Source: Owenweeksia sp.
GTDB taxonomy: Bacteria; Bacteroidota; Bacteroidia; Flavobacteriales; Schleiferiaceae
Reading direction: 5' to 3'
Length of the DNA stretch: 64,000 nt
NCBI GenBank assembly: GCA_002695025.1
Contig: NZNV01000010.1
Coordinates: 543,310-607,309, forward strand
The stretch's first letter is position 1, and each line of letters starts with the position of its first letter. The position numbers and the translations under genes are program-made. Positions 33,068-41,639 of this stretch are shown here, piece by piece. Under the pieces are notes generated by a model. The model did not search any database. It was not told the DNA's origin and saw nothing but the letters and a program-made list of their open reading frames with translations.

Positions 33068-34033
33068 TTGAAGTACCTGAGCATATATTGCCTGCTTCTC
33101 ATGGCTCATTGCGCCCTTGCGGAAGAGGCGAAGCCTGCCGGGTATTATACATTCAGGCAGATCGTAGCAACTCCCAAACCACAGGGAGATTTTACCAGTC
33201 TTAAATTACCGGTATTCCGGGCCGGACAGCTGTTGTTGATCGAAGCGGATGTGGACGGCCAAAAGGGGTTTTTCATATTTGATACTGGGGCGCCCTACCT
33301 GATCCTCAATGAAACCTATTTCAGGCAGACGGGACTTAATAAAGATCGTATAGCCGGGGATCTGCAGGGTCAGAACGAGGAAGACTACATTGCCACACGC
33401 ATGGTGCATCGTTTGCAGATAAACGATTTGTATTTTGAGAATGTGGATGCGGACATTGTTTCCCTGGGCCATATAGAGAACAAGCGCGGAATAAAGATCC
33501 TGGGCCTGTTAGGATTAAACCTCTTTACTTCTTTTGAACTGGAACTGGATGTGGTGCAACGTCAGTTATACCTGCATAAGCTCAATGGCAGGGGAAGCTG
33601 CATTTCCGATAGTGCTCTCACCAGGAGAAGGACGGACGGAGTAGCCTGGGATATGGACTGGTCATCCGGTATCATAAAGCTGATCACGGCCTGTGAAAAC
33701 CATAAGATGTGCTTTGGGATTGATAGTGGCGCGGAGCTCAATATCCTCAACAGTGAGGCACATGATGATGTATTGGATAAGTTTGTGATCAGTCGCACGG
33801 TGAATGTAGTGGGTACCCACGGTGAAACCGATGAAGTGATCAAGGGGACCATGGAAAATGTGAATATTGGCGGGGAGAGTTTTGAAAGTATGAATACCAT
33901 AGTGATGAACCTTGAACCCATGAGCGAATCCTACGGGATAAACCTGGATGGCATGCTGGGCTATGAATTTCTAAAACAACGCATTGTGTGTATTAACTTT
34001 ACTAAAAACACTATTACCCTTTATAAGCGGTGA
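33068..34033 (+). CDS. Secreted retropepsin-like aspartyl protease family protein with two active-site motifs
   Basis: A protein of 321 residues with a signal peptide (MKYLSIYCLLLMAHCALAE). It contains two retropepsin-like half domains: the first with Asp72 in FDTGAP, the second with Asp219 in IDSGAE, each followed by the hydrophobic-Gly strand (LGLLGLN and LDGMLGYEF). Two DTG/DSG motifs in one chain suggest a pseudo-dimeric pepsin-like active site, whereas many bacterial relatives have a single motif. The start is TTG at 33068, supported by the signal peptide. It overlaps the next gene by 4 bases (GTGA). Confidence 0.88.
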   Translation: MKYLSIYCLLLMAHCALAEEAKPAGYYTFRQIVATPKPQGDFTSLKLPVFRAGQLLLIEADVDGQKGFFIFDTGAPYLILNETYFRQTGLNKDRIAGDLQGQNEEDYIATRMVHRLQINDLYFENVDADIVSLGHIENKRGIKILGLLGLNLFTSFELELDVVQRQLYLHKLNGRGSCISDSALTRRRTDGVAWDMDWSSGIIKLITACENHKMCFGIDSGAELNILNSEAHDDVLDKFVISRTVNVVGTHGETDEVIKGTMENVNIGGESFESMNTIVMNLEPMSESYGINLDGMLGYEFLKQRIVCINFTKNTITLYKR

Positions 34034-35448
34034 AAATAAGGCTCCTTTACATATTAATGCTCCTTGGCTCAGTGCTTTCGGCTCAGCCACCTGAAGGGGT
34101 TAAATACAAGATAAAAGGGAAGAACCTAAGCTTGGGCATAAGCTATGATGCGGCAAAGTTGGATAGCGTATTGGAGAGCATTGGCTTTACGCGCGATCTG
34201 ATGGATAGCCTGGTCAAGGTCAATAATTGTCAGTATGTATCCGAAAGCGGATGGGAATTCATAGGCACTTTTGACAGTGTCTGTGTTTTTAACAAACCCC
34301 TGAATAAGCTGGCCGGAAGAAACTCTTCGGGCATAGAGCTTTTTGTGGTGGATAATGATAAGTCCAACCGTTTTGAATACGAAACCCGGGCCTTTACCAA
34401 CCGCACTTTTTTTGCCAATAGTTTTGAGTCTAAACATCGGCAACCAGTAAAGGGCAACACCTTCACCGTATGGTTGCCCGGTCACAAAAATGTCCGGCAC
34501 GTTTATCTTTCCGGCACTTTTAACAACTGGAGCATGCAGAGCAACCCGCTTCATCTGACCGATTCAGGCTGGGTGGGAACTATAAACCTTAAGCCAGGTG
34601 TGTATGCTTATAAATTCATTAAAGATGGGGACTGGATGACCGACCCTCTTAATAAGCACATTGAACTGGACCCATCAGGCTATACCAACTCTGTAATGGC
34701 CGTGCCCAATCACACCTTTGAGTTGTCGGGTTACGATGCATATAAAAATGTAAATCTGGCCGGCACCTTTACCGAATGGGATGAAGTTCCGATGGACAAA
34801 ACTCCGTGGGGCTGGAAGAAAGATGTTTACCTGAAAGAGGGGGTATACAGCTATAAATTTGTGGGAGATGGTAGCTGGTTCCTGGATCCTGCCAATAGTC
34901 ATACACAAACTACTCATGATGGCTATGTGAACTCGGTATTGATGAAGGGCGAAGCACTGATGTTAAAGCTGGACGGGCATCAGGACGCGGGAGAAGTGCT
35001 TGTGGCGGGAGACTTCAACAATTGGGCGTGGGGAGAATTGAAAATGCAGAAGCAGGATTGGGGTTGGGAGTTACCCTATATATTTTCGGAAGGAAATTAC
35101 CAGCTCGGTTTTCGGGTGGATGGCCGGTTCCGGTTAAGTAGCTATTATCCCCTCATAAAAGGGAAAAACACCAATAACCTGCTTACGGTACACCCTAATC
35201 ATACCTTTCTCTTAAAGGGCTATGCCGATAGCAAGCAGGTCACACTTACCGGATCGTTCATCAATTGGTCCGAACCCGGCATCTATATGCAAAGAACAGC
35301 CGATGGTTGGAAATTGGATATGTATATGCCCAAAGGAAAACACTTATACAAGTTTATCGTCAACAAGAGGACCTGGATCCTGGACCCGGAAGGTCTGTGG
35401 GAGGAAAATGAATACGGCACCGGCAATTCCATATTGTGGATGGAATAG
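34030..35448 (+). CDS. Secreted protein with four AMPK-CBM/CBM48-like glycogen-binding repeats
   Basis: A protein of 472 residues with a signal peptide (ends at about residue 19, SVLSAQ). An unassigned domain (about 20-135) is followed by four E-set glycogen-binding-like repeats at about 143-227, 228-307, 308-388 and 391-472. Each has the strand-turn pattern V-x-LSGTFNNW / LAGTFTEW / VAGDFNNW / LTGSFINW, then a GWK or GWE strand and a YKF-x-DG-x-W motif. These modules bind alpha-glucans in AMPK, starch-branching enzymes and relatives. No catalytic domain is seen. The start is GTG at 34030, overlapping the protease gene, so the two are co-translated. Confidence 0.88.
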   Translation: MKIRLLYILMLLGSVLSAQPPEGVKYKIKGKNLSLGISYDAAKLDSVLESIGFTRDLMDSLVKVNNCQYVSESGWEFIGTFDSVCVFNKPLNKLAGRNSSGIELFVVDNDKSNRFEYETRAFTNRTFFANSFESKHRQPVKGNTFTVWLPGHKNVRHVYLSGTFNNWSMQSNPLHLTDSGWVGTINLKPGVYAYKFIKDGDWMTDPLNKHIELDPSGYTNSVMAVPNHTFELSGYDAYKNVNLAGTFTEWDEVPMDKTPWGWKKDVYLKEGVYSYKFVGDGSWFLDPANSHTQTTHDGYVNSVLMKGEALMLKLDGHQDAGEVLVAGDFNNWAWGELKMQKQDWGWELPYIFSEGNYQLGFRVDGRFRLSSYYPLIKGKNTNNLLTVHPNHTFLLKGYADSKQVTLTGSFINWSEPGIYMQRTADGWKLDMYMPKGKHLYKFIVNKRTWILDPEGLWEENEYGTGNSILWME

Positions 35449-35527
35449 CCGGCAGCTGCTCTCATTGGGATACGGGGGCTGCGCTTCCAACCGACAGGAG
35501 ATAGTATCATTTTCATACATTTGTGCT

Positions 35528-35848
35528 ATGCGTTGGTTTTCAGCCATACTATCCATCTACTTCCTGGGTTTGTCATTACTGCCCTGCGCGGATTTTGATC
35601 AGGTAACTGGTGAATATGGGCAGCAAGTATTTGTGGATCATGATCATTCCGGTCATACACATGATATTCCCGCTGATGATCAGTGTAGTCCTTTTTGTAT
35701 GTGCCACTGTTGCCATACGCATGTGGTGGAATCAGCAACTATAGCCATTGCCTTGCTACCTCCCGAAGGAGGAATAGGTGTAACCAATTATTCCGGTCGT
35801 CTGCTTACGGCTGATGAACAGGTTCCGCCCCAGCCCCCTCAGGCCTGA
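35528..35848 (+). CDS. Small His/Cys-rich exported protein, DUF6660-like
   Basis: A protein of 106 residues beginning MRWFSAILSIYFLGLSLLPC, a hydrophobic export signal. The mature part holds a His/Asp/Cys cluster (FVDHDHSGHTHDIP, then CSPFCMCHCCHTH), which should bind soft or transition metals. Proteins of this type often sit upstream of CusA/CzcA efflux genes in Bacteroidota. The ATG at 35528 is chosen because an in-frame extension to 35222 would lie within the preceding gene and has no signal. A structured intergenic element follows. Confidence 0.82.
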   Translation: MRWFSAILSIYFLGLSLLPCADFDQVTGEYGQQVFVDHDHSGHTHDIPADDQCSPFCMCHCCHTHVVESATIAIALLPPEGGIGVTNYSGRLLTADEQVPPQPPQA

Positions 35849-35908
35849 TTCAACACTTTCTACAGGATAGCTGTATCCTGTCCTTTCTTTTCATTTCGTG
35901 TTGAATCA
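35846..35908. promoter_or_regulatory. Nested inverted repeat upstream of the efflux pump gene
   Basis: An outer perfect 11-bp repeat TGATTCAACAC (35846-35856, starting at the DUF6660-like stop codon) pairs with GTGTTGAATCA (35898-35908). Inside it is a perfect 8-bp hairpin ACAGGATA-GCTG-TATCCTGT (35862-35881) followed by a pyrimidine-rich run. The inner hairpin can act as a terminator, and the outer pairing could form a larger fold or a binding site for a metal regulator. It ends 11 bases before the pump ATG. Confidence 0.65.
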
Positions 35909-35919
35909 AATACATCTTC

Positions 35920-38900
35920 ATGATTAATAATATAATAGCTTTTTCTATTAAGAATAAGCTCATCATCGGTCTGTTCTCCCTGGCACTTATAGTGGCAGGC
36001 TTATGGAGTATGACCGAAGTGCCCATTGATGCTGTCCCCGATATCACCAATAATCAGGTACAGGTCATTACACAGGCCCCTAACCTTGGCACAGAAGACA
36101 TAGAGCAATTTGTAACCTACCCGGTTGAAGTGGCCATGGCCAATCTCCCGGGTGTAAGTGAGATCAGGTCCATTTCGCGTTTTGGACTTTCGGTGGTTAC
36201 CATAGTTTTTGAGGACAATATGGGCACCTATCTTCCTCGCCAGTTGGTGAGTGAAAAGCTCACCCAGGTAAAAGAGGACATTCCCGAGGGGTTTGGAGAA
36301 TCCTTTATAGGACCTATTTCTACCGGTTTGGGGGAGATATACCAGTATACCCTTTCTGTTCATCCGGATCATGTGGGCGAATATTCCGCTATGGAACTTC
36401 GTACCATCCAGGATTGGATCGTGCGCAGACAAATGGCCATGGTGCCCGGTGTGGTTGAGGTCAATGCTTTTGGGGGAGCCCAAAAGCAGTATGAAGTAGC
36501 CGTAAACCCGGATGAGTTGCGGGCCATTGGTTTAACCATTGCCGATGTGTTCCGGGCTTTGGAGCAGAATAACCGCAATACAGGCGGAGCTTATATTGAA
36601 AAAGATCATCACGCCAACTTCATAAGAGGTGAAGGTCTTGCCCGCAGCATTGCGGATATCGAGAATATTGTAGTAAAAACCGTGGATAATGTACCGGTTC
36701 GTGTAAGAGATGTAGCGCAGGTACAACTAGGGCATGCCATGCGCTATGGAGCCTTCACCAAAGATGGCAATGGCGAGGCTGTGGGGGGTATGATCCTCAT
36801 GCTGAAAGGAGCCAACTCCAATAAAGTTATTGAAGCGGTAAAAGAACGTGTAAACCAGATCCAGGCATCGTTGCCGGAAGGTATCCGTATAGAGCCTTTT
36901 CTGGATCGCAGCACACTCATAGCCGAAACTACCGGCACCGTTACTACCAACCTTCTGGAAGGGGCCCTGATCGTAATTTTTGTGCTGGTCTTCCTGCTGG
37001 GCAACTGGCGCGGGGGCCTTATAGTGGCTTCCACCATTCCGCTTTCACTGCTTTTTGCTTTTGTCCTGATGAACGTTTTTGACGTTTGGGCCAACCTGAT
37101 GAGCCTGGGAGCTATTGACTTCGGGATTATTGTGGATGGTGCCGTAATTATAGTGGAGGGAACCGTTTTTTTTCTGGTGCGGGAGTTACAGAAAAGCGGT
37201 TCGGTAAACCCGGAAAAACGGGATGAAATCAGCAACAGGGCTTCGGCTAAGATGATGAATTCGGCTTTCTTCGGGCAGCTGATCATCCTGATCGTTTTTC
37301 TTCCGATCCTGTTCCTTCAAGGCGTGGAGGGTAAAATGTTCCAGCCGATGGCGCTTACTTTCATGTTTGCCATGTTGGGAGCTATGCTCCTGTGTCTTAC
37401 CTACGTTCCCATGATGTCTTCCCTCTTCCTACGGGTATCAAAGAAACAAAGAGCTTCCTGGGGCGACCGCCTGGTACAGTGGCTGGAGAATCACTATGAA
37501 AGAGGTTTGCAAAGAGCATTGAAAAAGCAGGGGTGGATCATAGGTTCTGCCCTGGTGCTTATGGTGGCCGCCATCTTTACTTTTTCCAGGATGGGGGCGG
37601 AGTTCATCCCGCAACTGGACGAAGGAGATATGGCCTTTCATGCTATCCTCAAGCCGGGAAGTTCTCTCTCGGAAACCATTGAAACCACTACTAAAATAGA
37701 GCGTTTGATAAAGGCTGGTTTCCCGGAAGTGAAGCATATTATGAGCCGAATCGGGGTGGCGGATGTCCCTACTGATCCTATGCCTATGGATATCGCGGAT
37801 ATATTCGTGATCCTGAAGCCGCGCAGCGAATGGACCTCGGCTCATAGCAAGGAGGAACTCATTGCCAAAATGAAGGAAACGGTAAACCTGATCCCGGGTG
37901 TGAACTATGAATTTACTCAACCCATAGAAATGCGTTTCAATGAGCTACTTACCGGGGTACGGGAAGACGTAGCCGTAAAACTGTACGGGGAAGACCTGGA
38001 TATTTTAGCCCGGAAAGCGGAGGAAATGGGGAGGATCATTGCCACTGTAGATGGAGTGGGGGATATGAAAGTTGAGGCTACGACCGGCCTTCCACAGATC
38101 ACGGTGGATTACCAGCGCAATAAGCTAGCCCAGTACGGCCTTAATATAAGTGACTTGAACCGCCTTATTGAAACTGCCTTTGCCGGAGGAAAGGCCGGTG
38201 TCATTTTTGAAGGCGAGAAACGTTTCGACCTGGTGGTGCGCCTGGGTTCCGGAAGTCGTGGGGATATTGATGACCTGAAGCAGTTGTACGTCAACACCGC
38301 GGAGGGAGCACAGATTCCTTTGAAGGAAGTAGCCCATATCAATTATGAACCTGGCCCCATGCAGATAAGCCGTGATAATACCAACCGCAGGACGTATGTT
38401 GGGGTTAACGTGAGAGGTAGGGATGTAAAATCACTGGTGCAGGACATTCGCCAAAAACTGGACGAGCAACTGGATCTGCCGGCCGGCTATTACATTCGTT
38501 ACGGAGGTGCTTTTGAAAACCTGGAGCGGGCTACCAACAGGTTGCAATTGGTGGTTCCCCTGGCGCTGGCCTTGATCTTTATACTCATCTTCTTTGCACT
38601 ACGCTCTGTTAAACAGAGTCTCATGATCTATATCGCTATTCCCCTGGCTGCTGTAGGTGGGGTTTTCTCACTTTGGGTGCGGGGTATGCCTTTCAGCATT
38701 TCGGCAGGCGTGGGCTTCATTGTCCTTTTTGGAGTAGCGGTGCTCAACGGACTGGTACTCATCAGTGGCTGGAATGAACTGAAGGAAGATGGTGAAACCA
38801 ATGTAGATCAGCGGATCCGTAAAGGTGCCAGGCGTAGGATAAGACCTATTTTATTGACGGCACTTACCGATATTCTCGGATTCCTGCCCATGGCGCTGTC

Positions 38901-40260
38901 CACTTCATCCGGTGCGGAGGTGCAACGTCCACTGGCAACGGTAGTTATAGGGGGCTTGCTAACCTCCACATTGCTTACCTTGTTTGTGCTGCCGGTTTTG
39001 TACCAATGGATCGAAAGGAGGGAAAGTACCCGGTTGAAAACTCCTGTGGCTGTTCTCATCCTGGTTATTGGTTTATTGTCCCCCAACCTTATGCGTGCTC
39101 AGAATATGGATTCTATTCCTTCTTTATCCCTTGAAGGGGCATTGAAAATGGCAGTGGAAAATTACCCCCAACTTAAAGCCTCCCGCCTGGAAGTGGAGAA
39201 CCAGGAAGCTTTGAGGAAAACTGCGTGGAACCTGGGAAAAACGCAGGTGTTTACCGGGGGAGAGGAAATCGGACCTGATGGAAATGGCGTGTATACCACC
39301 CTTGGTGTTCAGCAGCAAAATATGAATGTTTTCGGAGTGGCTCCACAACTTAGAGCCGGCAGTCAAAGAGTGGCGTTGGCTGAAACGGCCCTGGACCTTA
39401 GTGAACTGGAAGTGAGCAGGCAGGTGAAACTGGCCTATGCCGAGGCGTATATGCTTTACCGTAAAGCGGTCTTATATCGGCAGTTGGACTCGGTATACCA
39501 AAGCTTTGAGAAAGGAGCCCGCTTGCGCTATGAATCGGAGGAAACCTCCCGGCTGGCTTACCTGGCGGCATCTAACCAGGTAAAGCGGATTGCCTTGCAG
39601 AAAAAGCAGGTGGAATATGATTTCGGGTCGGCTTTATACCGGCTCAATCTTTGGCTGGTGAGCGACACTTTTTATACGGTGGAGCCTGAACAAACCGGAC
39701 TGTGGGACAAGCCATTGGTCTGGACGGATGCTCCTTTAAGGCATCCGGCCTTGGCAGAAGCCTTTCAAAGAGTAGAACTTGCCAATGCCGAGCGCAGGGT
39801 AGCCAATGCAAGCTTCCTCCCTAAGTTAAACGCACAATACGGTATTCAGCAAATAGCCGGGCAGGGTGGCTACTACCAATACCAGGTGGGGGTTACCATT
39901 CCGTTGTTTTTTATGGAAGAGCAGGGGGCTGCCCAGTCAGCACGCCTGAAGCAGCAAATAGCTGAACAGGAGTTCCTGCAGAAACAGCTGGAGTTCCAAA
40001 CCCGCTATAGGAACTTGCGACAGGAATATTTGAAATGGCAGGAATCGTGGTCATTTTGCAGAGAGGAAACCCTGCCCCTGGCCCGTGAACAAAGGAAGGG
40101 TTCTGTTCTGGCTTTCCAGGAAGGCGAGCTGGATTACACGGCTTTCATACAGAACCTAAGAGAAGCCTTGCAAACGGAGTTGGATGCTATGGAAACCCAA
40201 CTGCATTACCTGCAGGCCCGCTCTGAACTAGAATTTTACCTTGATACAAACAAACCTTAA
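35920..40260 (+). CDS. CusA/CzcA-type heavy-metal RND efflux pump fused to a TolC-like outer membrane factor
   Basis: A protein of 1446 residues. Residues 1 to about 1045 are a complete heavy-metal-efflux RND transporter (FSIKNKLIIGLFSLALIVAGLWS, VPIDAVPDITNNQVQVIT, MSLGAIDFGIIVDGAVIIVE, 12 helices and two periplasmic loops). A hydrophobic stretch ending NLMRAQ at about 1045-1061 looks like a leftover signal peptide. Residues about 1065-1446 form an outer membrane factor domain of the TolC/CusC type (SLEGALKMAVENYPQLKASRLEVENQEA opens it). The fusion joins inner-membrane pump and outer-membrane duct in one chain. It is followed by the adaptor gene after 10 bases, completing a tripartite metal efflux system for ions such as Cu, Ag, Zn, Co or Cd. 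Confidence 0.95.
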   Translation: MINNIIAFSIKNKLIIGLFSLALIVAGLWSMTEVPIDAVPDITNNQVQVITQAPNLGTEDIEQFVTYPVEVAMANLPGVSEIRSISRFGLSVVTIVFEDNMGTYLPRQLVSEKLTQVKEDIPEGFGESFIGPISTGLGEIYQYTLSVHPDHVGEYSAMELRTIQDWIVRRQMAMVPGVVEVNAFGGAQKQYEVAVNPDELRAIGLTIADVFRALEQNNRNTGGAYIEKDHHANFIRGEGLARSIADIENIVVKTVDNVPVRVRDVAQVQLGHAMRYGAFTKDGNGEAVGGMILMLKGANSNKVIEAVKERVNQIQASLPEGIRIEPFLDRSTLIAETTGTVTTNLLEGALIVIFVLVFLLGNWRGGLIVASTIPLSLLFAFVLMNVFDVWANLMSLGAIDFGIIVDGAVIIVEGTVFFLVRELQKSGSVNPEKRDEISNRASAKMMNSAFFGQLIILIVFLPILFLQGVEGKMFQPMALTFMFAMLGAMLLCLTYVPMMSSLFLRVSKKQRASWGDRLVQWLENHYERGLQRALKKQGWIIGSALVLMVAAIFTFSRMGAEFIPQLDEGDMAFHAILKPGSSLSETIETTTKIERLIKAGFPEVKHIMSRIGVADVPTDPMPMDIADIFVILKPRSEWTSAHSKEELIAKMKETVNLIPGVNYEFTQPIEMRFNELLTGVREDVAVKLYGEDLDILARKAEEMGRIIATVDGVGDMKVEATTGLPQITVDYQRNKLAQYGLNISDLNRLIETAFAGGKAGVIFEGEKRFDLVVRLGSGSRGDIDDLKQLYVNTAEGAQIPLKEVAHINYEPGPMQISRDNTNRRTYVGVNVRGRDVKSLVQDIRQKLDEQLDLPAGYYIRYGGAFENLERATNRLQLVVPLALALIFILIFFALRSVKQSLMIYIAIPLAAVGGVFSLWVRGMPFSISAGVGFIVLFGVAVLNGLVLISGWNELKEDGETNVDQRIRKGARRRIRPILLTALTDILGFLPMALSTSSGAEVQRPLATVVIGGLLTSTLLTLFVLPVLYQWIERRESTRLKTPVAVLILVIGLLSPNLMRAQNMDSIPSLSLEGALKMAVENYPQLKASRLEVENQEALRKTAWNLGKTQVFTGGEEIGPDGNGVYTTLGVQQQNMNVFGVAPQLRAGSQRVALAETALDLSELEVSRQVKLAYAEAYMLYRKAVLYRQLDSVYQSFEKGARLRYESEETSRLAYLAASNQVKRIALQKKQVEYDFGSALYRLNLWLVSDTFYTVEPEQTGLWDKPLVWTDAPLRHPALAEAFQRVELANAERRVANASFLPKLNAQYGIQQIAGQGGYYQYQVGVTIPLFFMEEQGAAQSARLKQQIAEQEFLQKQLEFQTRYRNLRQEYLKWQESWSFCREETLPLAREQRKGSVLAFQEGELDYTAFIQNLREALQTELDAMETQLHYLQARSELEFYLDTNKP

Positions 40261-40270
40261 AAATAATTAA

Positions 40271-41461
40271 ATGAAACCCGATATACGTTTAGTAATAATT
40301 GTGATGCTATTGTTCGGCCCGGTAGCCTGTGATCATAAAGAACATGATCACCAGCATGGCGAACATGCACACGATGACCAGGATGATCACCACAGTGATG
40401 AAGAAGAAGCAGTACACCTTTCCCAGGCCCAGTTTGATGCCTTGGGGATGAAGGTAGGCGCTTTACCCAAAAGGAGTCTTTCGGCCACGGTACAGGTAAA
40501 TGGGAACCTGGAAGTGCCCCCGCAAAATGAGGCCGCAGTAACGGCTATACTCGGGGCTAATGTGGTGTCCATTCAGGTGATAGAAGGAGATGATGTTCAA
40601 AAAGGCCAGGTATTGGCTTATTTATCGCACCCAAACCTTACCCTGCTGCAAAGTAATTACCTGGAGGCCTATAACCGCCATAAATTCCTGGAGAAGGACT
40701 ACCAAAGGCAAAAAAAGCTGTATGAGGAGGAGGTAAGTTCCGGGAAGAACTACCAGCAAACCGAAGCGGATTTTCGCTCGGCCCAGGCGATGGTTAAAAG
40801 CTATGAAGGGCAGCTCCTCCAGCTTGGCCTGAACCCGGCCCGCATTCGTGAAGGTAATTTTTACGATCAGGTGCCGGTATTAAGTCCTATTGATGGGTCT
40901 ATCACCAGCGTAGAAGTGAAAACCGGGCAGTACGTAGAACCTCAGAAAGACCTCTTTGAGATTGTGAATGTGGAACATATTCACGCAGATCTTATGGTAT
41001 TTGAAAAAGATGTACACCGTGTAAAGAAGGATCAGCGGGTACGCTTTAAGGTAGAAAGTATGCCGGGCAAAGAATTGTATGCGCGCATTTATTCGGTGGG
41101 TAAAAAGTTTGAGCAGTACCCCAAGGCTGTTCATGTTCATGCAGAAATTGAAAACAAAAGCGGTAACCTCATCCCTGGTATGTACATAAGCGGGGAAGTA
41201 ATGACCGATAGCTCTATGGGCAAGGCTCTTCTGGAAAGTGCTATTACCCGTGAAGGAGAAGGATATATAGCATTTACAGCCAGCCGTGAAGAGAACGGGT
41301 GGAGATTTACTCCTGTAACTGTTGTTGTGGGTAACCATAGCAATGGTTGGGTGACAGTTGAGTTGCCGGACAGCGTGGAAGTCAATTCACAATTTGCCCT
41401 TAATAATGCCTATTACCTGGTGGCTGAAATGAAAAAAGGTGAAGCAGAGCATTCGCATTAA
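40271..41461 (+). CDS. CusB/CzcB-type periplasmic adaptor with His-rich N-terminus
   Basis: A membrane-fusion protein of 396 residues. The N-terminal signal ends at a possible lipid Cys20 (FGPVAC). A dense His/Asp/Glu segment (about 21-48) follows and probably binds metal before handing it to the pump. The core contains the lipoyl/barrel-sandwich halves and hairpin (AAVTAILGANVVSIQVIEGDDVQKGQVLAYLSHPNL; VLSPIDGSITSVEVKTGQYVEPQ) and beta-barrel domains. It links the RND pump to the outer membrane duct fused to its neighbour. The lipobox is imperfect (Pro at -3), so lipidation is uncertain. Confidence 0.93.
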   Translation: MKPDIRLVIIVMLLFGPVACDHKEHDHQHGEHAHDDQDDHHSDEEEAVHLSQAQFDALGMKVGALPKRSLSATVQVNGNLEVPPQNEAAVTAILGANVVSIQVIEGDDVQKGQVLAYLSHPNLTLLQSNYLEAYNRHKFLEKDYQRQKKLYEEEVSSGKNYQQTEADFRSAQAMVKSYEGQLLQLGLNPARIREGNFYDQVPVLSPIDGSITSVEVKTGQYVEPQKDLFEIVNVEHIHADLMVFEKDVHRVKKDQRVRFKVESMPGKELYARIYSVGKKFEQYPKAVHVHAEIENKSGNLIPGMYISGEVMTDSSMGKALLESAITREGEGYIAFTASREENGWRFTPVTVVVGNHSNGWVTVELPDSVEVNSQFALNNAYYLVAEMKKGEAEHSH

Positions 41462-41639
41462 AGCGAAAAAATGTTGTTGAATTACAAAGCCTGCAAATAT
41501 GGATTAATGAAATCTATTAGTTTCAAAAACCTTTGAAAATGAGTGTGTAGGCTGAATTTTTGGTACCCCAAAAAAACGAGATCATGCCCGGAAAAAGTTA
41601 AATTGGTAGAGTTAATGAAACATTTAAACTCTACTTTTT

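Noticed and set aside
35222..35527. N-terminal extension of the DUF6660-like gene
   Set aside because: It overlaps the glycogen-binding-repeat gene in another phase and would bury the clear signal peptide that starts at 35528.
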